A DNA stretch of 64,000 nt from Platanthera guangdongensis (lineage: Eukaryota; Streptophyta; Magnoliopsida; Asparagales; Orchidaceae): the NCBI GenBank assembly GCA_039583875.1, contig CM077166.1, positions 86,674,564-86,738,563 of the forward strand. The letters are read 5' to 3'. Below the pieces are notes generated by a model. It did no database searches. It saw only the letters and a program-made list of their open reading frames with translations, and was not told the DNA's origin. The position numbers were made by a program, and so were the translations under genes. Shown piece by piece: positions 30,358 to 42,762 of the stretch (within the stretch, counting starts at the first letter, position 1; the number at the start of each line of letters is the position of its first letter).

Positions 30358-30918
30358 CACGGCCTATGACACGCCCATGTCCCAGGCCGTGTACCTCAAG
30401 CGGTGCTCAACCGACTTATCCATTCCAGTACACGCCCATGTGACAAGCCCGTGTCACGGGCAGTGTCACCTAACACGCCCGTGTCTGTGGTCGTGTTCTT
30501 CAAGTTGCACAAAATCGAGATCAACCCGAGAGGGACATGGCCAGTGATACGCCCGTGTCACAGGTCGTGTACCCTAAGACACAACTGTGGCATGCCCGTG
30601 TTCACCAGGCCTCAATGCCTTCGGCACATCTCGAAAAGGACATGGCCTATAACACGCCCGTATCCCAGGCCGTGTGCCCATACACGGCACTAGACATGCC
30701 CCAGCTCAACTTCATTGAGCTGAAATTCATCGACCCGCGAGTACACGCCCTGTGACACGCCTGTGTCACAGGCCGTGTACTCTGCACTCGATAATCGTCG
30801 ATTGAATTTTTTCGACCACTCGTCGACTGCTCACCCGAGAAGGACACCCCCTGGGACACGCCCGTGTCCCAGGCCGTGTCACCTAATTTTGCCAAATTCT
30901 TGGCTTTGGGGTGTTACA
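30358..30918 (-). repeat. F 3' LTR, U3 part only, with palindrome array
   Basis: On the minus strand it starts TGTAACACCCC at 30918, just after a GGAGAGGAGGGT polypurine tract (30919-30930). The array (30358-30890) uses GGGACACGCCCGTGTCCC and GTGACACGCCCGTGTCAC type units, the complement of the E core. The rest of the LTR is absent where LTR I abuts. 30361-30480 matches 44934-45060 of the 5' LTR. Confidence 0.82.
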
Positions 30919-31029
30919 ACCCTCCTCTCCTTACAAAAATTTCATCCCAGAAATTTACAGAAAGTAACTCAAATAGAAGGATTTCATTTCACAATCGTTC
31001 ATTACAACTCGATATAAACTGCATAACAG

Positions 31030-31193
31030 TTACACAAAGATCTCGGGAAACTTAGCTCGCATGGTCTGCTCTCGCTCCCATGTGAGTTCTTCACGACCAT
31101 AATTGTACCACAGGACTTTGACCATCCCGATCGTCTTGTTCCGCAATTGTTTCTCGGCACGATCCTCGATACGAATGGGCCTAACCTTCGTCG
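31030..31193 (-). pseudogene. pol: Chromodomain at the integrase C-terminus (element F)
   Basis: The last part of pol, separated from the rest by element D. On the minus strand it reads RPIRIEDRAEKQLRNKTIG, then VKVLWYNYGREELTWERE, the typical Tekay chromodomain with its aromatic residues, and ends KFPEIF plus stop. Chromodomains of chromovirus integrases are thought to steer insertion towards marked chromatin. Confidence 0.85.
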
Positions 31194-31198
31194 TTAGC
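31194..31198. repeat. Target-site duplication of D, left copy (TTAGC)
   Basis: Directly before the D LTR. Matches 38416-38420. Confidence 0.9.
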
Positions 31199-31492
31199 AG
31201 ATGAGTCCACATTTTACACTGATTTTTGGACTCATCTGAGCTAGTTTTATCGCCTTAGCACGACACTTGAGAGCCTTTATTGCTTATTTGTGTTTATGTA
31301 CCTATTTCACGCTTAAGTGCACTGTAGGCCCGCTTCTATGTGCTTTTTGTGTTTCCATTTTGTTGTTATTCTTTAGCTCTATCTCGGGGATGTGGTGTGC
31401 ACGTTCTGGTGGACTTTCTGCCCCTTCTGCTGGTACAGTGGTCGTGTGCGTGCTCCGGAACTGCTCGGGAGACCCCGACGATGCAGGAATAC

Positions 31493-31757
31493 TGCGCACG
31501 ACCACTGGACTTACTGCGCACGACCACTGGTCGTGCGCCACTGTTCGTGTGCATTACACCCCCTTTTTCATAACCCTGTCTCGGTGATCGCACGAGCACT
31601 GGCCATAGTGCGCACGACCACTGGTCGTGCGCCACTGCTCGTGCGCTTTTATGCTGATGCTTCTTGTCCAGGTTGCAGGTTTACTTGGAAAAGCCGCACG
31701 ATCATCGACCTACAGTGCGCACGACCACTGGTCGTGCGCCACTGATCGCGCGCACTG
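31493..31757. repeat. Nested palindrome array (D 5' LTR)
   Basis: Three units, each with the central GCGCACGACCA/TGGTCGTGCGC palindrome. The half-site pairs differ: CGCACGAGCA with TGCTCGTGCG (31590-31650) and CGCACGATCA with TGATCGCGCG (31697-31755). Confidence 0.9.
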
Positions 31758-31772
31758 CTTCTGATGCCTCCG

Positions 31773-31780
31773 TATATAAG
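31773..31780 (+). promoter_or_regulatory. TATA box of D 5' LTR
   Basis: TATATAAG about 15 bp after the last array unit. The 3' LTR has it at 37551-37558. Confidence 0.75.
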
Positions 31781-32642
31781 GCCCTGCTCCGCGTTTTAGG
31801 TCAACGCCTGTCATTTTCTGCGATCGGAGAGTGCGCGGGAATCTCCTTTTCACCTCTCCAGCTGCTCCATCACTTCCACCTTCGTCGGGAAGCCATTTCC
31901 AACTACTCCGAAGCTTTTCAACACTCCGGCGAAGCCCTCGGCCATTGATGACTTCAACTCCAAGCTTTCCTACAGAGTTGGTGAAGTAGATAACCTAGAG
32001 AACGAACTTAAAGGCCTTCGAGGTGACAGATCGTTGGTACCGGACGCCTCCTTGGACTGAGCCCGGAAGCGGATTGACAACTCGCTACTTCGTCCACGAC
32101 ACGCGGTGGATCTTCATTCTCTTTTGGTTTACTCCTCTTCCCCTTCCTCTGTGTTATGAATGTTTTGAGCAGTGTAATGAACATTTCCATCCCTGAACAT
32201 CAAGTTTACTTTCTAGTTAATAGAATGTTAGTTCTTCTTATGCTTGTGAGTTCTGTCTGTGAATGCGCCTCGCTCACCCCACATCCACTTCATTCATGTG
32301 CCTTGTCCGATTGCAATCCACACAAGAACGCTGCAATCCATTAGCTTCCCTTCCACTTGCCCAACTGAAGTTCGGCATAGCAGCCGACAAACCCACTTCA
32401 CCTTGCGAAGCGGTGCCGTCGACCCGCATAGTTTTTACTAGTTCAGTAGATCAAACATCCACAATCTCCCTTTTCCGCTATTTCCTTTTTGTTCTATTTT
32501 TAACTCTCATAACGATATTTTTGGTAATGTTGTCGTTCTACGCTAATTGTATTCCTCAAGAGACCGACACTTGGGGATTTACTCCCAAAACTTTATTACT
32601 TGTGCTACAGGTGCGCTTGCCGAATTACACGCATCAAGTTTT

Positions 32643-32660
32643 TGGCGCCGTTGCCGGGGA
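32643..32660 (+). other. Primer-binding site of D
   Basis: TGGCGCCGTTGCCGGGGA, six bases after the LTR end. Confidence 0.85.
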
Positions 32661-32766
32661 ATGCAACTGTAGAGCGACTTCGGATGACTTCCAATATTGT
32701 TATCAGAGTTAGTATTGTTTTGTTTTGACTGTTATTTCTTCTAGTGTGTAGTGTTTGCCACAGTGA

Positions 32767-35106
32767 ATGCAAGGCCGAGCTACAAGAGATTTTTTCACCT
32801 ACGACCCAGAGATCGAACGTACTCTCTTAGCACGAAGACACGCCGCAGCCATCATTTTTGCCCCAATGGGAGACCAGCTGAATATTGATGCAGGCAACCG
32901 AGTTGGAGGGATACCTCATGACGACGAAAATGAAGTGAATCCTCCCCAGGTTCGCACTATGAGGGATTATACTACACCCACTGTTGGGAGTATATACCCC
33001 GGTTTTGGACAAGCTATCACCAATCCTCAGTTCGAGATTAAACCAGCTATTCTGAATATTATTCGGAACAACGAGCAGTTCTCCGGAATGACCACTGAAG
33101 AAGCCCATCTTCACCTTACAGAATTCTCCGAAATCTGCGCCACGTTCCGCTACGCTGGAATCCCAGATGAAACAGTCAAGCTCCGCCTCTTCCCTTTTTC
33201 ATTAAGGGACAAAGCAAAGACATGGCTTCACTCCCTTCCACCTGGAACAGCCCCCACCTGGGAGGCTTTGACTACAAAATTTCTAGCTAAGTTCCATCCG
33301 GTGGATCGGATAGTGAGCATGAGGCGCGCAATAGCCAACTTCCGGCAAGCCGATCAAGAAAGTTTAGCCGAAGTTTGGGAGCATTTTAATGAGCTGCTGA
33401 GGAAGTGCCCTAATCATGGATTCCAAACGTGGAATCTCGTCGAAAATTTCTACTTTGCTATTGATCCCCACCACCGAGCCATGATCGATGCTGCCTCCGG
33501 AGGAACCATCATGAATCTTGCTCCAGATGATGCTCTGAAAGTCTTACAAGACACCGCAACCCACAGTGCGTACTAGACTGCTGGAAGAAACATCCCACGA
33601 AGCACCAGTGGAGTGTTTGCCTTGGATATCCCCAAGCTTGCTCCTGCCGCCCCAGTGATGGCAATCTCATGTCAAGGGTGCGGAAGCACTGATCATCACA
33701 GCTTCGAATGCTCAGGAGTTGAGGTACAAGACGAATCTTTGTTTTTGAATGAATCTGTTAATTTTGTTGCCAATCAAAACAGGGGAGTGCCTTACGGGAA
33801 TACTTACAACCCGGGGGTGAGAAATCATCCCAACCTTTCTTGGAATCCTAACACATCTGGCCAAAGATGGCAACCGGGGCAGCCTCAAAACGATGCATAT
33901 GCTTCCGGTAGCCAACCGCGGCCATCTCAACCGAATTATTCCCAAGGGCCCCCCCTCGTTAAGAAAAATTCTTTGGAAGAGATGTTCGAGAAGTTTGTTG
34001 AGATTTCCCAGACCAACATGACAAATCAGGCTGCCTCGATGCGCAAACTGGAGGCACAATTGGGCCAATTGGCTCAAGTGGTTTCCGAGCGCACACAAGG
34101 CACCTTACCGAGCAACACTGAACAGAACCCCCATGAACAGGGAAAGCGCCTTGGGGAGGACACTTCGGGAAACCGCAACGAACTTGTCATTAATTGTAAA
34201 ATCAATAACATTGACACCCCAGCATTATGAGATTCTGGGGCGTCCAGCAACATACTCACTTTGCAAGATGCTGCAAAGATGCAGTTACAAGTTGACATTG
34301 AAAATCGGAAATCGCTTATCTTAGCTAATGGCAATCTGGTTGACACGGAGGGCGGTGTGCGGGACGTTGAAATTGAGGTTAACGGCACCAGTATCACCAC
34401 TGACTTTCAGGTTTTGGGACCACAGGACAATAACTCCATTCCTATTTTAGGAGTCCCATTCCTAACAGCCAGTGGCGCATCCCTCGACTTTTCCAAAGGC
34501 CGTGTCACTTGGCCAAACGAAGAGTCCACCCTCGATAAAACATCCATACATTTTTCTTCCATCGCAAATAACATTTCTCTGAGTGTCACAGATGTCAAGC
34601 TGGATTCAGGTCTCCCAGAATTGGAAGCACATCTGGAGGAGACGCCAAAGAACGGACATCCTCCGGAAGACGATGAGACGCAGGAGCTCCGGGTCCACGA
34701 CGGGATCAATTGCACCAAAGCCATGACTGCCTTTCTACTACTAGCCAACTCTGTCGTTGAGCATGGCGAACTAAGTTTTATTCGGGAGAAATCCCTCGAC
34801 AATAATTTGTATAATTCTGTTAAACGATCTGTAACTTGGGCATATCCGGTTGCCGTTACGGTGCCGGATAGGCCGCCGCCAACCACGACACAAGGAAACC
34901 CCACAGCCTACATTCATTGGAAGTCTCCCACGGTGGAGAAACTGAAAGAGGCCAAGTGCTTACGCGAAGAGCGCTACGCTGCCTTCCGGCGCGTGAAAGA
35001 GTGCACTCGCAGTAATAGGGCAATGCCTACCCCGACTGCAAAAAGACACTCTGCTGTTCTCTCGCATCCCACCGGCGAGACTTACCATAAAACTGCGTAT
35101 AGCTGA
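32767..35106 (+). pseudogene. gag: gag-protease ORF of element D, two internal stops
   Basis: One reading frame of 780 codons, broken by TAG at 33574-33576 and TGA at 34228-34230. Residues about 95-230 are a retrotransposon Gag domain (SLRDKAKTWLHSLPPG, FLAKFHPVDRI, RKCPNHGF, IDAASGGTIM). CQGCGSTDHHSFEC near 33678-33720 is a C-x2-C-x4-H-x4-C knuckle. A coiled segment follows, with LEEMFEKFVEISQTNM. The retropepsin motif DSGASSN begins right after the TGA at 34231, and IPILGVPFLTASG (about 34438-34480) is the matching C-terminal block. The frame ends in a basic tail at 35106. No RT follows, so the element depends on others for copying and integration. Confidence 0.87.
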
Positions 35107-36976
35107 TTGTGTCATCCTCTTTCTTGCTACTTGTTGAATGCTGGTTGCTCTATTTTTAATTTTGTTTCCTTTTGCTACTGCCAAGAACTCTCTATTTGAA
35201 CTGCTAATACAGGTATTTGGTCCACCTTAAGGACGGTAAACAAAAGGGCTTTCGGGAGACAACCCAAGTTGGACCGTTTGGTCCTATGCTGTGTTTTGAG
35301 TTCGGTTTATTTCTTCATATATATATATATATATATGTGTCCAGCTTTTGTTTGGCTTGCATCCTTTAATCGCAGGTGCAGGAATATTTGAGGCGCGGCA
35401 ACTTGGCCGCACTTGGACATCTCATTGCCCTACTGGTATGCTCAATTTTGAGCATAGGTACTTCCTACCCTAGCTATTTCCCCTATTTGGAATGCTTATT
35501 TTTATTCGTTGTCAACTTTAAGTCTGGGGGTGGAGTGTGCCTGTGGTCAATACACCGCACTTTCTGTTGCATTCCAGTTTCTTATTTACTTATTTCTTGC
35601 TTTTTGGTTGCACACACTGATTCACCCACACGAATGCGCTCTTACCCACGCGCACAACCCGAGTTAAATTTAGTGCTTTTGTGTAAACTTTAAAATAGTG
35701 GTACTGGCTTAGTATTTCAGGATTGAGTTGTTCGAAACTCATGCAGTGCTCCTAATCGAATACTCATGGTTTGTGTAGAGTTAGGATAGAACTAATTTTT
35801 CTTTATGCTCGTAGAATTTTTCTTTTCTGCATACGTAAATATTGTTTGTACTGCTCAAAATCTGAATCTGGGATAATCAAACGATAGTGTAGGAATGTGT
35901 GTAGCCGCCACTAGACTCATATTTCTCGAGTCGGGGGGAAGGATCATCTTTCTTGGTGGCTAAGAACTTGCCCTAAGCTACTCTCGAAGCATTGGTGCAC
36001 GGTTAGTTAAGCGTGAGCATGACGTAGGCCTTCTTTTTGGCTAGTTTGAGCCTTGTTTAGCCATTCCTACCTGTTAACCATTGCATGCCAAATTTGTGCC
36101 TACCCTTCCTTTGATCCAGCTCCACTCACTTTCACCAAGGCCTGAAGCTAAACCCACCTTCGCAATCAAATGCTTGAGCTGATTTGTATTTACTATTTTG
36201 CCGAGGTTGTGATTAGGGGACATTGGTTTTGGGGGTGCTGATTTTATTCCCGTTTTGATTGCTTCGTTTGGGGATTGCTAGCGCAGAAAAGAAAACAACA
36301 GTTTACGAAAATAAAAAAAAGCTGATTTGCGCAATAAAAAACAAAAAAATATATATATGAAAGAATTGCTTTGAGATTTCGATCCCCATCCTCTTTATTG
36401 AATTTGGTCAGGTTCAGCCGTGTTCACACCCGGATTTCAAGCTAAGTCTGGGGGCGTGTGCCCCATTCTTTTCTAAGTGGCTGTTTTGGTTTGGGTTGTT
36501 TTTGCTCGCTTTGGTTGCATAGCGCCTTCATGTTTATCTTTGACCACCAAGTCGTTGCCTAAGCCCCATTTCCTCCTACAAGTCCTACTGATTCACGCTT
36601 GAGTCTAACCCGCACCGTGGAGAGAGTGTGAACGTGCAAGTGTATGGTCCCCGACATTGGTGGATTCCTTTGGAGGTGATCCTGAGTCCCGAACTTTGGC
36701 AATGCTCACCTTAGTGGCCTGCCTACTTTCTTCCTGCACATGATCGCACGATTCTCCAGAATTCTAATTTTGAGCAATTACAATATTTATTTACGTCTGT
36801 CGAATAGTTTAAACTACGTTGTATAATTAAAAAGTTTTTCTATTATATCTTCTATACTCATGATATATTTGATTTCTCGTCTTACTTCTTTTTGAAATTT
36901 CTGATCCAGTTAGCTATCTTCGAGTACATGGAGTGATGATTTGCTCGGGACGTGCAAATGGTTAAGTCTGGGGGTC
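35107..36976 (+). other. Element D 3' non-coding region with three polypurine-like motifs
   Basis: No ORF of substance. AAGTCTGGGGG occurs at 35520, 36444 and 36964, the last touching the 3' LTR. An (AT)n run lies at about 35317-35337 and an A-rich tract at 36290-36360. Blocks match C and H: CTCGAGTCGGGG at about 35926, GGCTAAGAACTTGCCC at about 35958 and GACATTGGTGGATTCCTTTG at about 36653. Confidence 0.78.
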
Positions 36977-38415
36977 TGATGAGTCCACATTTTACACTGA
37001 TTTTTGGACTCATCTGGGCTAGTTTTATCGCCTTAGCACTACACTTGAGAGCCTTTATTGCTTATTTGTGTTTATGTACCTATTTCACGCTTAAGTGCAC
37101 TGTAGGCCCGCTTCTATGTGCTTTCTGTGTTTCCATTTTGTTGTTATTCTTTAGCTCTATCTCGGGGATGTGGTGTGCACGTTCTGGTGGCCTTTCTGCC
37201 CCTTCTGCTGGTACAGTGGTCGTGTGCGTGCTCCGAAACTGCTCTGGAGACCCCAACGATGCAGGAATACTGCGCACGACCACTGGACTTACTGCGCACG
37301 ACCACTGGTCTTGCGCCTCTGTTCGTGCGCATAACACCCCCTTTTTAATAACCCTGTCTCGGTAATCGCACGAGCAGTGGCCATAGTGCGCACGAGCACT
37401 GGTCGTGCGCCACTGCTCGTGCGCTTTTATGCTGATGCTTCTTGTCCAGGTTGCAGGTTTATTTGGAAAAACCGCACGATCATCGACCTACAGTGCGCAC
37501 GACCACTGGTCGTGCGCCACTGATCGTGCGCACTACTTCTGCTGCCTCCGTATATAAGGCCCTGCTCCGCGTTTTAGGTCAACGCCTGTCATTTGATGCG
37601 ATCGGAGAGTGCGCAGGAATCGCCTTTTCACCTCTCCAGCTGCTCCATCACTTCCACCTTCGTCGGGAAGCCATTTCCAACTACTCCGAAGCTTTTCAAC
37701 ACTCCGGCGAAGCCCTCGGCCATTGATGACTTCAACTCCAAGCTTTCCTGCAGAGTTGGTGAAGTAGATAACCTAGAGAACGGACTTAAAGGCCTTCGAG
37801 GTGACAGATCGTTGGTATCGGAAGCCTCCTTGGACTGAGCCCGGAAGCGGATTGACAACTCGCTACTCCGGCCACGACCCGCGGTGGATCTTCATTCTCT
37901 TTTGGTTTACTCCTCTTCCCCTTCCTCTGTGTTATGAATGTTTTGAGCAGTGTAACGAACATTTCCATCCCTGAACATCAAGTTTACTTTCTAGTTAATG
38001 GAATGTTAGTTTCTTCTTATGCTTGTGAGTTCTGTCTGTGAATGCGCCTCGCTCACCCCACATCCACTTCGTTCCTGTGCCTTGTCCGATTGCAATCCAC
38101 ACAAGAACGCTGCAATCCATTAGCTTCCCTTCCACTCGCCCAACTGAAGTTCGGCATAGCGGCCGACAAACCCACTTCACCTTGCGAAGCGGTGCCGTCG
38201 ACCCGCATAGTTTTTACTAGTTCAGTAGATCAAACATCCACAATCTCCCTTTTCCGCTATTCCCTTTTTGTTCTATTTTTAACTCTCATAATGATATTTT
38301 CGGTACTGTTGCCGTTCTACGCTAATTGTATTCCTCAAGAGACGGACACTTGGGGATTTACTCCCAAAACTTTATTACTTGTGCGACCGGTGCGCTTGCC
38401 GAATTACACGCATCA
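36977..38415 (+). repeat. D 3' LTR (1439 bp)
   Basis: Runs from TGATGAGTCCAC to ACACGCATCA. Palindrome array at about 37271-37535, TATA box at 37551-37558. Confidence 0.92.
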
Positions 38416-38420
38416 TTAGC
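38416..38420. repeat. Target-site duplication of D, right copy (TTAGC)
   Basis: It follows the D 3' LTR. F integrase continues from here, leftwards on the minus strand across D. Confidence 0.9.
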
Positions 38421-39580
38421 CCATATTCCACCGGCACACGATCATTTTCTATCACTTGAGCTGGATCCTTCACGGCTTTCTGCAGCACTGAGATGTGAAA
38501 CACATCATGTAATCCACTCAAGTCTGCCGAAAGAGTTAGTCGATATGCAGCCTCCCCAACTCGTTCTACCAATTCAAACGGACCCATATACCGCAGGCTC
38601 AAATTTTTCAAACGTCGAATCTAGGACACGCCTTTGAAGGGTTTGATCTTCAAATATACCCAATCACCCACCACAAATTCCACATTCCGGTGCTTGGCGT
38701 TGTAGTATTTTGCGTGACGATCTTGAGCTATCAGTAGCCTTTCTTGAATAGTGTGTACCGTCGAGTTCGCTTCATCGACTTCATTACGCCTATAAAACTT
38801 GGATTCGCCTGCTTCTACCCAAGCCAAAGGAGTACGACACTTTCGTCCATACAGAGCTTCATATGGTGCCATACCGATGCTCGCTTGGTAGCTGTTATTG
38901 TAGGCGAACTCCACCATGTAGAGATGATCTTCCAATCTCTTCCCAAAGTCCAGGGCGCACATCCGGAGCATATCCTCCATCGTTCTGTTGGTCCTTTAAG
39001 TTCGGCCATCTATTTGGGGATGAAAGGCCGTACTGAATGTTAACTTCGTGCCCAACAGCTGATGAACCAGCCTCTAATCATTCGATGTGAACCGCCCATC
39101 TCGATCACTCACTATGCTCCGAGGAACACCGTGTAGCCGCACAATCTTCTCAACATAAATCTTTGCCAAACTTTCTACTGAATCGTCCCGCCTATTCGGA
39201 TGGAAATATGCCACTTCCGTCCGCCGATCGACAATTACGCAGATGGAATCATTTCCGCGCTGAGATCTCGGCAACCCATGCACGAAATCCATGGAAATAT
39301 CGTCGAACTTCCACTCTGGAATCGGCAACGACTTCAAGAAACTGCTATTTTTCTGGCATTCTGCCTTCACCATAGCACAAGTTTGGCATTTGGCCATATA
39401 ATGAGTGATATCTTTCTTCAGTCCTGGCCACCAAAACAGATTTTTCATGTCTCTGAACATCTTTGTGCTCCCAGTGTGAATTGAGTACTTCGTATAGTGC
39501 ACTTCGTACATCAACTCTTCCCTCAATTTGCCCAAACTCAGGATGCACAAATGGCCTTCTTTTCGCAAAAGCCCGTCATC
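38421..39580 (-). pseudogene. pol: gypsy integrase (element F)
   Basis: The zinc domain has YSIHTGSTKMFRDMKN and KCQTC. The core has two catalytic aspartates, in MDFVHGLPRS and VSDRDGRFTS. The position expected for the catalytic glutamate is a TAA at 38996-38998, in the phrase that usually reads DGQSERT. The C-terminal part has FAYNNSYQASIGMAPYEALY and GPFELVERVGEAAYRL, then D interrupts before the chromodomain at 31030-31193. A stop also occurs at about 38620. The gene is dead. Confidence 0.87.
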
Positions 39581-40591
39581 CCAGGAGAATTTGACCTCTG
39601 GCCCATCCTTGGCATAGCGTTAGAGATTCTCATCAAGCTCCTTTGCTCGTCGAACTCTGTCTGCAAGGTCACACTGCACCTCCGTCTAGTTCAAACATGC
39701 ATCGGCTATAGCATTCTTGTCAACACAAGAAATCTCTAACGCTTCCAACTCCTAGATTTGACGTTCATCATGCCTCTGCAACCAGCTTGCCCTTGCCGGA
39801 GCTCTCCGACTCAAGGCATCAGCGACAACATTTCCCTTTCCGGGCGTATAATGAATCGCAAAGGTGTAGTCCCCATGGAACTCCAACCACCTTCGTTGTC
39901 GCATATTCAAGTCCTTCTGCTCCAACAGGTACTTTAGACTCTTGTGCTACGTATAGATCTCCACTCTCACGCCATACAAATAATAGCTCCATAACTTTAG
40001 TGCAAAGATCACCGCCGCCAACTCTAAGTCGTGGATGAGATAATTTCTCTCGTGCACCTTCAACTGGCGTGAGCCATAAGAAATCACTTTCCCATTTTGC
40101 AGAAGAACGCAGCCTAAGCCACTTCCTAACGCTTCACTGTAGATTTCAAATCCATCAGTACCATATGGCGACGTCAACACCGGCTCTGTGGTAAACTGAC
40201 ACTTCAGCTCTTCAAAAGCTCGTGCGCACTCCGGCGTCCAAACGAACTTATGATCCTTTCTTGTCAGTGTGGTTATAGTCAAAGCCATTCGCGAGAAGTT
40301 CGCAACAAATCTTATATAGTAGCATGCTAGTCCAAGGAAGCTCCTGACTTCAGCCACAGAAGACAACACTGGCCACTCCTGTATGGCCCTTATCTTCGCC
40401 GGATCCACTACTATGCCCTCTCTGCTTACCACATGGCCCAGAAAAGCCACCGATGATAGCCAAAACTCCCACTTCGAGAACTTCGCGCAGAGCTTATTCT
40501 TCCTCAACGTCTGCAACACCAACCGCAAGTGATTTTCATGATCAGCTTCAGATCGAGAGTAGACCAGAATATCATCAATGAATATTATCAA
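39581..40591 (-). pseudogene. pol: gypsy RT C-terminal half and RNase H (element F)
   Basis: It opens with the RT active site FIDDILVYS and continues KCEFW-like [17 protein letters not shown] and [13 protein letters not shown]. RNase H has [16 protein letters not shown], where the first catalytic Asp has become Glu (families usually read YSDAS), and then [11 protein letters not shown]. The open part ends at 39947. Below that to 39580 only broken frame is left. Confidence 0.85.
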
Positions 40592-40626
40592 GAACAGGTC
40601 CAGGTACTCTCGGAATGTTCAGTGCA

Positions 40627-41105
40627 TCAAGTCCATAACACCGATGGCACGTTGCACAACACAAACAACATTACTGTGAACTCATAGTGCCCGTAACGTG
40701 TTCCAAATGCATTTTTGGGAATGTCACCTTCTCGAATCCTCAACTGGTAGTAACCAGACTTCAAATCCAACTTGGAGTAGAAGGTTGATCCCACCACCTG
40801 ATCGAACAAATCATCGATTCGTGAGATCAGATACTTATTCTTCTCGGTCAGCTTGTTCAGTTTGCGGTAATCAGTACATAACTGAAAACCACTGCCTTTT
40901 TTTTCACAAACAGAATAGGCGTGCTCCAACGTGACATGTTTGGGCGAATATTACCCTGCTCTAACAACTCCTGCAGTTGGACTTTCAACTCCGCCATTTC
41001 CTTTGGCACAATGCGATATGACGAGCGGGCCACAGGTTTTGCACCTAGCACCAACTCGATCGTGAAGTCAATCTCTCGTTGGGGTGGTAGCCCAGGGAAA
41101 TACAT
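40627..41105 (-). pseudogene. pol: gypsy RT N-terminal half (element F)
   Basis: Two frame-shifted pieces. The first has GLPPQREIDFTIELV, SSYRIVPKEMAELK and [17 protein letters not shown]. The second has [14 protein letters not shown], the catalytic Asp region [15 protein letters not shown] and [15 protein letters not shown] shift near 40900 and another near 40600 separate these from the downstream half. Confidence 0.86.
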
Positions 41106-41145
41106 CTACAAATTCCGATACTACCGCAACATCGCTCACACCGGC

Positions 41146-41580
41146 CTAAGGCTCCACAGCCTGAATCAGCGTGAAGTAGCACTCCGCGCCCTTCCGAACA
41201 GCCCTGACTACGTAGAGTGCAGACATCAATGTCCCGCCCACTCCTCGCATCCCCACGAACTTAGTCTCCTGCTCGGTACTCTGGCCCAACGTGATCTCTT
41301 TGGCATTACAATTAATCAAGGCATGCTCCTCCGCGAGCCAATCCATACAAAAGATCACGTCGAATTCCGATAACGGCAATACAGATACAGTCAAACAGAA
41401 ATCCTGACTTCTTATTTGGACCGCCACATCGCAAGCTCGATTAGTGAGCATCAAACAACCATTCGGCAACACCACCTTGACGCTATCTGTCTTCACACGA
41501 CTAGGTATCCCAAGCCGTGCTATGAACTCCTGAGATAGAAAAGAATGCGAAGCACCCGTATCAAATAGTGCTCATGCCAG
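41146..41580 (-). pseudogene. pol: gypsy aspartic protease (element F)
   Basis: The catalytic DTGASHSFLS sits at about 41535-41562 on the minus strand. FDVIFCMDWLAEEHALINC follows, the Tekay protease C-terminal block with IFCMDWL where ILGMDWL is usual. A stop precedes the catalytic motif. Confidence 0.82.
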
Positions 41581-41752
41581 CGTGTTCCGAATCATCACAA
41601 AGCCTGTGACAATCATGTCACACACACAAGCAGCATACAACTATGCAATACAAAGTATACAATAAGCAAAATAATGCCATAACTTAACTCGTACCTATGA
41701 CAACATCACTCTGCTTAATGGCCTCCTCCAGGCCAAGATTGTAGACTCAGGG

Positions 41753-42762
41753 CTACGCCTGCGAGGTAGAGGACTCCACGACTGCCTTTCCTTTCTCCGC
41801 ATACGACGCTCCAGCCTTCTTTTCACTCTTTGGTGGTACCCGATAATCACGGGCTATATGCCCCACCCGTCCACAATTAAAGCATGTACGAGTCTCCAAC
41901 TTTGAAGTGGCCCCCGACGTTGCTCCCGATGCAATGGTAGAAGGGGCTTGTCCAGCCGACTTGGACCTCTTGCCCCATTTCTTCTTTAAAATGACTTTGC
42001 TGGTCGGGGCACCTTGAATTCCGGCTATGTCACAGCCAAGGCCCGCTTCCCATTCACCATCTTCATATCCTTTTCCAGTGCGCACGCAGTGTCGACCAAC
42101 GCCTGGAATCCTTGGTTCACGGAACTAGAAAGCAAGAACCTCAACTCATTCCATAGTCATTTATAGAACCTATTAGTCTTCCTTTGCTAATCAGCAAAAA
42201 TAGAACCCTCATACCGCCCCAAGCATGTGAACTCATGCAGGTACGTTTCAACACTACCTTCTCCTTGCATCAGCCTTTGGAACTCGTTCTCCATGGAAAT
42301 ATGATGTGCCGCCGGGAGGTGCTATGACAGGAAGAGGAAGGAAAATTCCTCAATCGACACTTGTGATAACAGTAGACCCGCTAAGTGGTATAATTTCATC
42401 TCATCCCACCATAGACGAGCCTCTCCTTCTAGCAAGAAGGTGGCTAAGGTGACTTTCTGATGTTCCTTCGTTCCAATCGCAGTTATAATCTGCTTGACGC
42501 GCGATAACCAGTCCTCAGCCTGCGTAGGGGATCCCAGGCCCGAAAATGTAGGCGGGTTGAAACTCATGAAATGCTTTAACTACTTCTCAGCTGCTCGAGG
42601 ATCCATAGCCGCTACAGGTTCTGGCCTCGCCGCAACCTGTTCCGGACTCAATGCCGGTTGCACCTGCCCTTGCGCTTGCCCAATCGGCTGTGTTAGGATC
42701 ATGGCAAACAATGCCTCAACAACTAATCGCACAGTGTCTACAGAAGGCGGAGGTGTAGGCAC
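41753..42762 (-). pseudogene. gag: gypsy gag (element F)
   Basis: Broken pieces of the same gag type as E: TQAEDWLSRVKQIITAI, FLLEGEARLWWDEM, and the knuckle CFNCGRVGHIARDY at about 41840-41885, whose last Cys is replaced by Tyr. Several stops and frame changes lie between them. The original start was probably near 42830 but is not clear. Confidence 0.8.

Larger units (their letters stand above)
31199..32636 (+). repeat. D 5' LTR (1438 bp)
   Basis: It has a palindrome array at about 31493-31757, a TATA box (TATATAAG) at 31773-31780, and ends ACACGCATCA. By eye it differs from the 3' LTR at very roughly 40 sites. Confidence 0.92.
31199..38415 (+). mobile_element. Element D: Athila/Tat-type element with gag and protease only, 7.2 kb
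   Basis: LTRs of 1438 and 1439 bp and TTAGC target duplications. The first LTR begins AGATGAGTCC where the other begins TGATGAGTCC, a one-base loss of the terminal TG. Primer site TGGCGCCGTTGCCGGGGA. It encodes Gag, a zinc knuckle and a retropepsin in one frame, then nothing resembling RT or integrase. LTR start, array type, primer site and 3' non-coding region are shared with C and H, so C, D and H are relatives with different gene content. Confidence 0.9.
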
